Of a stretch of DNA of 64,000 nucleotides, positions 59,772-64,000 are shown one piece after another. The translations under genes were made by a program, and so were the position numbers. Location of the stretch: assembly GCA_046351235.1 (NCBI GenBank), contig JAXLYV010000003.1, forward strand, positions 124,001-188,000. Direction: 5' to 3'. Origin of the DNA: JBBSAT01 sp046351235. Lineage in GTDB: Bacteria > Myxococcota_A > Polyangia > Polyangiales > Sandaracinaceae. How positions within the stretch are numbered: the stretch's first letter is position 1; each line of letters starts with the position of its first letter. The notes below the pieces were generated by a model that was not told the origin of the DNA, did no database searches, and saw nothing but the letters and a program-made list of their open reading frames with translations.

Positions 59772-61476
59772 CGCGCGCCGGCGCACGCCATGGCGAGAAG
59801 CCCGGCTCGTGCCGCGCGCGCAGGGCCCGCCCGTCGCCGCTCGGATAGACGAGACACTCGTGCGCGGGATCGAGCTCGGTCGCGGTCGGTATGAACGTCA
59901 ACGCGGGGGCCGCGATCGACTGCACGTCACCGTCGCGCAGATCGACCGGCACCAGCGCGCGCTCGCCCGCGGCGCCCGTGAGCGCGACGTGGAACACGCA
60001 GGGCATGGGCCCCGAGCCCGCATTCGTGCGCGTCACCGAGAGTCGCTGCGTCGCGCCGTCGTAGGCGACCGCCACGAGCGGCCAGTCCGGCGCGCCCGTG
60101 CCGAGCACCCACGCATCGAAGTAGGGGCCGAGCGCGAGGCCGGTCTCCTCGGCGAGCAGGTCGCGCAGCTCCGTCACCGAGAGCGCTCGAGGCTCCGCGA
60201 GCGCGCGCTGCAGCGCGCGCAGCACCGCCTCGCGCGAGCTCATCCCCTCGATCTGGCGGAAGAGCACCATCGGGCCCGGCCCGTACACGTCTCCGTAGTA
60301 GTCGATGAGCGGCGGATGCTCCTCGGGGACCGGGAAGTACGCGGCGCCCTCGGAGATGTCGTGCCAGAAGCCGAGCGTGCGCGCCGCCGCCGCGGGATCC
60401 CGCATGTCCTCGTGCAGGTACGCGAGGTACTCGGCCATCGCTTCCTTCCAGACGAAGTCGTAGGTGTCCGCGAGCGTCGTCCGGTCTCCCGCCCACTGGT
60501 GCGCGATCTCGTGGTCGAGCACGTGCGCGAGAGGGTGCAGGTAGTACGAGCCGGCCGCGGTCGCCGGGAGCGAGTCGTAGAGGACGATGTTCCCGGGGTG
60601 CTCGAAGCCGCTCCAGTAGGTGGGCCCCGTCAGCACACGGAGCTCGGTGCCGTACGGATAGGGCCCGAACCACGACTCCATGAGCGTCACGAACTCGTCG
60701 TGATAGGCGGACTCGAGCTGCGCGGGCGTGTCGCTCCCGGTGTCGTAGAGCGTGACGTGCACCGAGCCCCACTGCTCGAGATCACGAGTCGTGTAGCCGG
60801 TCGAGGCGACGAGCCCGAACGTGCTGTAGGTCGGGCCGCCGGCGTAAGGGAAGTCGCAGCGCGTCTCGGTGGGCGAGATCTCGTCGATCGTCCCCGGGCA
60901 CCGGACGACGACTCCCGGCGCGTGCTCGATCGTGAAGCGATAGGTGGCGAACCGATCGGGGCGGTGATCGCAGGGACCGAATCGATCGCAGCCCCCGACC
61001 CAACTGATGAGGAGCCAGAAGTCGGCGCGGCCGTCGTTCACGCGCGAGTAGCCCACCTGCGAGGAGCCGAGCGTCGACTCGAGGACCGTCATCTCCGCGT
61101 GCAGCACCATCGCGCGGCCCGCAGGCCAGGAGGGGCCACACGTGACGAGCGCGTCGCCCTCGACGCTCGCGATCGCGCGCGCCCCGTCGAGCGTCACGGT
61201 GTCGAGCGCAGGGCTCGCGGCGCGGAACGGGAGCGTGAAGCAGTTGGCCGCGGTGTCCGCCGTCAGGCTCACGTCGGCGGAGGCGCGCCCGCTCTCGAGA
61301 TCGAGCCGATAGTCGTAGTGCGTGACGGTGACGGCGCCGAGGACGCGCGGCTCGCCGAGCGCGTCGCTGCCGCCATCGATCGGTGGAGCGGGAGGCGCGC
61401 CACAGCTGCATCCCATCGCCAGCGCCGCGAGCCAGGCCCCGAGCGCAGCCCCGAGGCATCGCGAAGCGAAGGACAT
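59761..61476 (-). CDS. M1-like aminopeptidase lipoprotein
   Basis: The 571-residue protein has a lipobox (AALAMGC, Cys23). An N-terminal beta domain is followed by a thermolysin-like catalytic domain: HEIAH (322-326) and Glu345, exactly HExxH-x18-E as in M1 gluzincins, with DHEIAHQWAGDRT and VWKEAMAEYLAY. The exopeptidase GxMEN motif is replaced by SGFEHPGN, so the N-terminal-binding site is altered. A third, C-terminal domain (LSVTRTNAGSGPMPCVFHVALTG) is beta-sandwich-like. It is probably an envelope peptidase. The TAGGGT before its ATG suggests leaderless expression. Confidence 0.88.
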   Translation of the reverse strand: MSFASRCLGAALGAWLAALAMGCSCGAPPAPPIDGGSDALGEPRVLGAVTVTHYDYRLDLESGRASADVSLTADTAANCFTLPFRAASPALDTVTLDGARAIASVEGDALVTCGPSWPAGRAMVLHAEMTVLESTLGSSQVGYSRVNDGRADFWLLISWVGGCDRFGPCDHRPDRFATYRFTIEHAPGVVVRCPGTIDEISPTETRCDFPYAGGPTYSTFGLVASTGYTTRDLEQWGSVHVTLYDTGSDTPAQLESAYHDEFVTLMESWFGPYPYGTELRVLTGPTYWSGFEHPGNIVLYDSLPATAAGSYYLHPLAHVLDHEIAHQWAGDRTTLADTYDFVWKEAMAEYLAYLHEDMRDPAAAARTLGFWHDISEGAAYFPVPEEHPPLIDYYGDVYGPGPMVLFRQIEGMSSREAVLRALQRALAEPRALSVTELRDLLAEETGLALGPYFDAWVLGTGAPDWPLVAVAYDGATQRLSVTRTNAGSGPMPCVFHVALTGAAGERALVPVDLRDGDVQSIAAPALTFIPTATELDPAHECLVYPSGDGRALRARHEPGFSPWRAPARATP

Positions 61477-61482
61477 CGCAGC

Positions 61483-61492
61483 ACCCTAGCAC
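61483..61492 (-). promoter_or_regulatory. Extended -10 element before M1-like peptidase gene
   Basis: On the minus strand GTGCTAGGGT ends exactly 6 bases before the ATG at 61476. The same ten bases occur before dnaX. Extended TGnTAnnnT elements do not need a good -35. Confidence 0.5.
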
Positions 61493-61552
61493 CCCGGCGC
61501 GCGCGCTCGACGAGCCGCCCCGCCCCACGAGGCGGTTGCTTCCGGCGCGCGC

Positions 61553-63349
61553 GTGGCGGACAAAGAGCGCGTGGCCGCCATCGACGTCCGCGACCTCGAG
61601 CGACGCGCACAGCGCGCGGTCCAGGCGCGCCGCTACGACGAGGCGCTGCCGCTGCTCTGGATGCTGGTCGATCGGCCGCAGCTCGAGAGCGAGTCCTTCC
61701 GCGCGCATCTGCGCCTGCTCGCGTCGTGCTTCGCCGGCCTCGGCAAGACCCGCGCGCTCGTCGCCGCGCACCTCTTCCTCGGCAACCTCGGCGACGCCGA
61801 GCGCGCCGCCACGCTGCCGCTCGATCGCGCGCGCATCGCGCAGGCGCGCAAGGACCACGCGAGCGCGGCCCGCGCCTTCGAAGAGGCCGGCTGGCTCGGG
61901 CACGCGGCGATCGCGCTCGAGGAGGCGAAGAACGACACGGGCGCGCGCATCCTCTGGGAGCGCCTGGGCGCCGATCCCCGCCTCACGAACGACCTCTACA
62001 CGCGAGGCCTCGTCCGCTTCGATCACGGGCGTGCCTGCCTGCGCCTCGGCGATCGCGTCGCGGGCCGCAAGTCGGTCGTCGAGGCGATGCACCTGCTCAC
62101 GGCCGCCGCGGACGGCTTCGAGGCGCGGGGCCTGCGCGAGCGCGCGTTCGACTGCTACGGCGTGCTCCTCACCATCGGCCGCGAGGGCAGCTTCGAGAAC
62201 CTCGCCGAGGGCTACCTCAACTGCATCCGCATCCTGCGCGAGGACGGCCTGAAGAACTACGTCGTGCAGTACTACGACGACTTCGGCGAGCTCGCGCTGC
62301 AGCGCAAGGAGCTCCACGCCGCGGCCACGCTCTTCCGCGAGGTCGCCGACTACGCGCGACGCCAGTCGCTCCCCTACGTGCGGCACTACCGAAAGCGCAG
62401 CGCCGAGGCGCACCTCGCCGCCGCGAACGAGGGCCTCGCCGCCGGCACGCCCGCCGAGATGGCGGAGAACGCCTACGCCGCGGCGATCGACGCCTACAAC
62501 GAGCTCGGCCTCTACTCGAAGGTCCAGGCGACGTACACGCGCATGGCGACCCTCGACCTCGGCGACAAGCGGCGCGAGCGCTACACCCGTCTCGCGACGC
62601 GCCTCTCCGGCCTGAAAGACGACGACGCGAGCGCGCCCGCCTTCCCCGACTACCTGCGCGCCGAGGTGCCCTACCCGGAGATCTGGCGCCTCGACGTGGT
62701 CGAGTGGGAGCAGCAGGGCGACCCCGCCGAGACGATGGCGGACATCCTGCTCGATCCGCGGCAGAGCGACTCCGTTCGGCGGCGCGCGCTCGTGGTGCGC
62801 ATGTTCCAGCACGCCGCCGACGAGCTCGTGCCGGCCACGCTCGTGACGCTCGCGGGGCAGCTCACGCGCGTGGAGTCGTACGCCGTGCTCTCCCCGCTCG
62901 AGAAGATGCTCGAGCACGAGCAGCCGGGCGTGCGCGCCGCCGTGCTCGGCGCCGTGAAGACGCTCTACTTCAAGCGCTCCTACGTCGCGATCCGGCGTGG
63001 CCTCGCCGATCCCGCGCCCGAGGTGCGTGCGGCCGCGATCGCTGCGATGCAGCAGCTCCACTTCGGGCACGTGTTCGACCCGCTGCAGCGCATCTACCGC
63101 GAGTCGGAGGACGCCGACGTGCGGCGCACCGCGCTGCACTCGCTCGGGCAGATCTCGAGCGTGGAGGCGGTCGAGGTGCTGATCGACGTGCTGCGCAGCG
63201 GCGTGCCCGCCGAGCGTGCCATCGCGCGCGAGTGCCTCGTGCGCGCCGAGCACGCCGAGGCCAGCGGAATCCTGCGGCGCGCGGCCGCGGACGAGACCGG
63301 GCAGGCGCGCGAAGAGCTCGAGCGCATCGTGCGCGCCCGCGGTGGGTGA
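61553..63349 (+). CDS. HEAT/TPR-repeat protein
   Basis: The GTG start gives 598 residues. The first ~360 residues are TPR-like (DYARRQSLPYVRHYRKRSAEAHLAAANEG; AYAAAIDAYNELGLYSKVQATYTRMATL). From about 400 on there are HEAT-like repeats (GVRAAVLGAVKTLYFKRSYVAIRRGLADPAPEVRAAAIAAMQQL; DADVRRTALHSLGQISSVEAVEVLIDVL). No signal or membrane segment. A scaffold role is likely. It is divergent from the M1-like gene with a 76-base gap and convergent with the helicase gene. Confidence 0.8.
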   Translation: MADKERVAAIDVRDLERRAQRAVQARRYDEALPLLWMLVDRPQLESESFRAHLRLLASCFAGLGKTRALVAAHLFLGNLGDAERAATLPLDRARIAQARKDHASAARAFEEAGWLGHAAIALEEAKNDTGARILWERLGADPRLTNDLYTRGLVRFDHGRACLRLGDRVAGRKSVVEAMHLLTAAADGFEARGLRERAFDCYGVLLTIGREGSFENLAEGYLNCIRILREDGLKNYVVQYYDDFGELALQRKELHAAATLFREVADYARRQSLPYVRHYRKRSAEAHLAAANEGLAAGTPAEMAENAYAAAIDAYNELGLYSKVQATYTRMATLDLGDKRRERYTRLATRLSGLKDDDASAPAFPDYLRAEVPYPEIWRLDVVEWEQQGDPAETMADILLDPRQSDSVRRRALVVRMFQHAADELVPATLVTLAGQLTRVESYAVLSPLEKMLEHEQPGVRAAVLGAVKTLYFKRSYVAIRRGLADPAPEVRAAAIAAMQQLHFGHVFDPLQRIYRESEDADVRRTALHSLGQISSVEAVEVLIDVLRSGVPAERAIARECLVRAEHAEASGILRRAAADETGQAREELERIVRARGG

Positions 63350-63463
63350 GCCGGCGATCCCACGGCAGATCCCATCGTGCAGCCGCTACGCACCGTGATC
63401 CCGGCCGTGATCCGCCACCGACCCCTCCGGTCGCTCCTCACGGCCCCGAGATCACCGTCGGGA

Positions 63464-64000
63464 TCAGCGCGGGCGCGGGGCGCTGTGACCGCCGCCACCG
63501 CCGCCGTGACGCGAGCCGCCACCGCCGTGGCGCGAGCCTCCGCCGCCGTGGCGATGGCCGCCGCCGTGGTGCGGGCGTGCGTGGCCGTGCTGCGGCCGGC
63601 CCTGGCCGCCACCCTGGGCAGGGCGCGGGCCGCCGCCGCCCTTGCGGGCGAGGTCGGTCATCGGAGGCAGCGGTGAGCTGGGCGGGAAGCGATGATCCTC
63701 GACGCGCGGCACGTGCTGACCGATGAGCCGCTCGATGTCGCGCAGGAACTCGCGCTCCTCTTGATCGCAGAACGAGTACGCCATGCCGTCGGCGCCGGCG
63801 CGCGCGGTGCGGCCGATGCGGTGCACGTAGGTCTCGGGCACGTTCGGAAGGTCGTAGTTCACGACGTGCGAGATCCCGTCCACGTCGATGCCGCGGGCCG
63901 CGATGTCCGTCGCCACGAGCAGGCGCAGCTGCCCGCTCTTGAAGGCGCCGAGCGCCCGCTCGCGCGCGCTCTGCGACTTGTTGCCGTGGATCGCCGCCGC
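63464..64000 (-). CDS. DEAD-box RNA helicase, C-terminal part (start beyond window)
   Basis: Only the last 178 residues are inside the window; the frame runs off the right edge. It starts within the RecA-like domain 2: AIHGNKSQSARERALGAFKSG, VATDIAARGID (motif V) and YVHRIGRTARAG (motif VI). A C-terminal tail rich in Gly, His and Arg (HGGGHRHGGGGSRHGGGG) follows, as in RhlE-type helicases where such tails bind RNA. It is cytoplasmic and probably helps ribosome assembly or mRNA turnover in the cold. Gene not named because the N-terminal part is missing. Confidence 0.9.
   Translation of the reverse strand, partial: AAAIHGNKSQSARERALGAFKSGQLRLLVATDIAARGIDVDGISHVVNYDLPNVPETYVHRIGRTARAGADGMAYSFCDQEEREFLRDIERLIGQHVPRVEDHRFPPSSPLPPMTDLARKGGGGPRPAQGGGQGRPQHGHARPHHGGGHRHGGGGSRHGGGGSRHGGGGGGHSAPRPR

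Noticed and set aside
59809..63726. Open frame of about 1,300 codons on the plus strand
   Set aside because: It is antisense to the M1-like peptidase and in the wrong frame for the HEAT/TPR gene; composition is that of a shadow.

Overview
This very GC-rich window is packed with genes on both strands and is almost certainly the chromosome of a myxobacterium (Myxococcota, most like the Polyangia/Sandaracinaceae). The evidence is the many lipoproteins with a lipobox followed by Asp/Gly/Pro-rich linkers, two Hanks-type Ser/Thr kinases, large TPR and HEAT proteins, a secreted metalloprotease with a MYXO-CTERM-like tail, Cys-rich secreted proteins, an orphan FHIPEP protein and a stand-alone PfaD. 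I see no rRNA, tRNA, CRISPR array, insertion sequence or prophage, and no gene-free stretch above 300 bases. About 53 protein genes are supported. The first is cut at its 5' end and the last at its 5' end by the window borders.

Layout. 1-6.8 kb (+): a giant TPR protein, a small unknown protein, NadD and a Rossmann/DUF2520 protein form one overlapping operon. 6.8-12 kb (-): a tail-anchored kinase, a small zinc-ribbon membrane protein, an orphan ExbD, an orphan adenine DNA methyltransferase, a lipoprotein and an aminotransferase. 12.1-14.6 kb (+): a fructosamine-kinase-like protein, a FolB-cupin fusion and an SDR. 14.6-19.8 kb (-): a sorbosone-dehydrogenase-like lipoprotein, RecD2 and a lamin-tail-domain lipoprotein. 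19.9-22.1 kb: a Pro/Ala-rich protein (+) and a barrel protein (-) with an excellent sigma-54 promoter. 22.3-27.1 kb (-): the conserved dnaX-ybaB-recR cluster with an FHIPEP export protein overlapping recR. 27.1-29.3 kb (+): a hydrolase and a transhydrogenase-like flavoprotein. 29.4-35.8 kb (-): a kinase, a GT-C-like membrane protein, a YkgJ-like metal-cluster protein and a TPR/barrel protein. 35.9-38.2 kb (+): PfaD, a lipoprotein and a GNAT protein. 38.2-43 kb (-): two coupled TPR proteins, a transsulfuration enzyme and a cytochrome c lipoprotein. 43-46.7 kb: lipoprotein, cupin, pirin and a double-zinc-ribbon membrane protein. 46.7-51.1 kb (+): PrmA with a histone-like tail, RsmE, and three secreted or membrane proteins including the metalloprotease. 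51.1-64 kb: an unknown protein, a HEAT protein with a HEPN-like C-terminus, Cys-rich, VWA and HExxH proteins, an M1-like peptidase, a HEAT/TPR protein and the C-terminus of a DEAD-box helicase.

Across the window, gene pairs are often coupled by 4-base ATGA/GTGA overlaps. Many first genes of transcription units have a TAnnnT hexamer 6-7 bases before the start codon, which points to leaderless mRNAs. The most interesting candidates are the HEAT-HEPN protein, the FolB-cupin/SDR pair, the two sigma-54-type promoters before similar envelope genes, the recR-FHIPEP overlap, the PrmA tail and the symmetric DNA structures between convergent genes. All family assignments come from reading motifs by eye; no searches were run.
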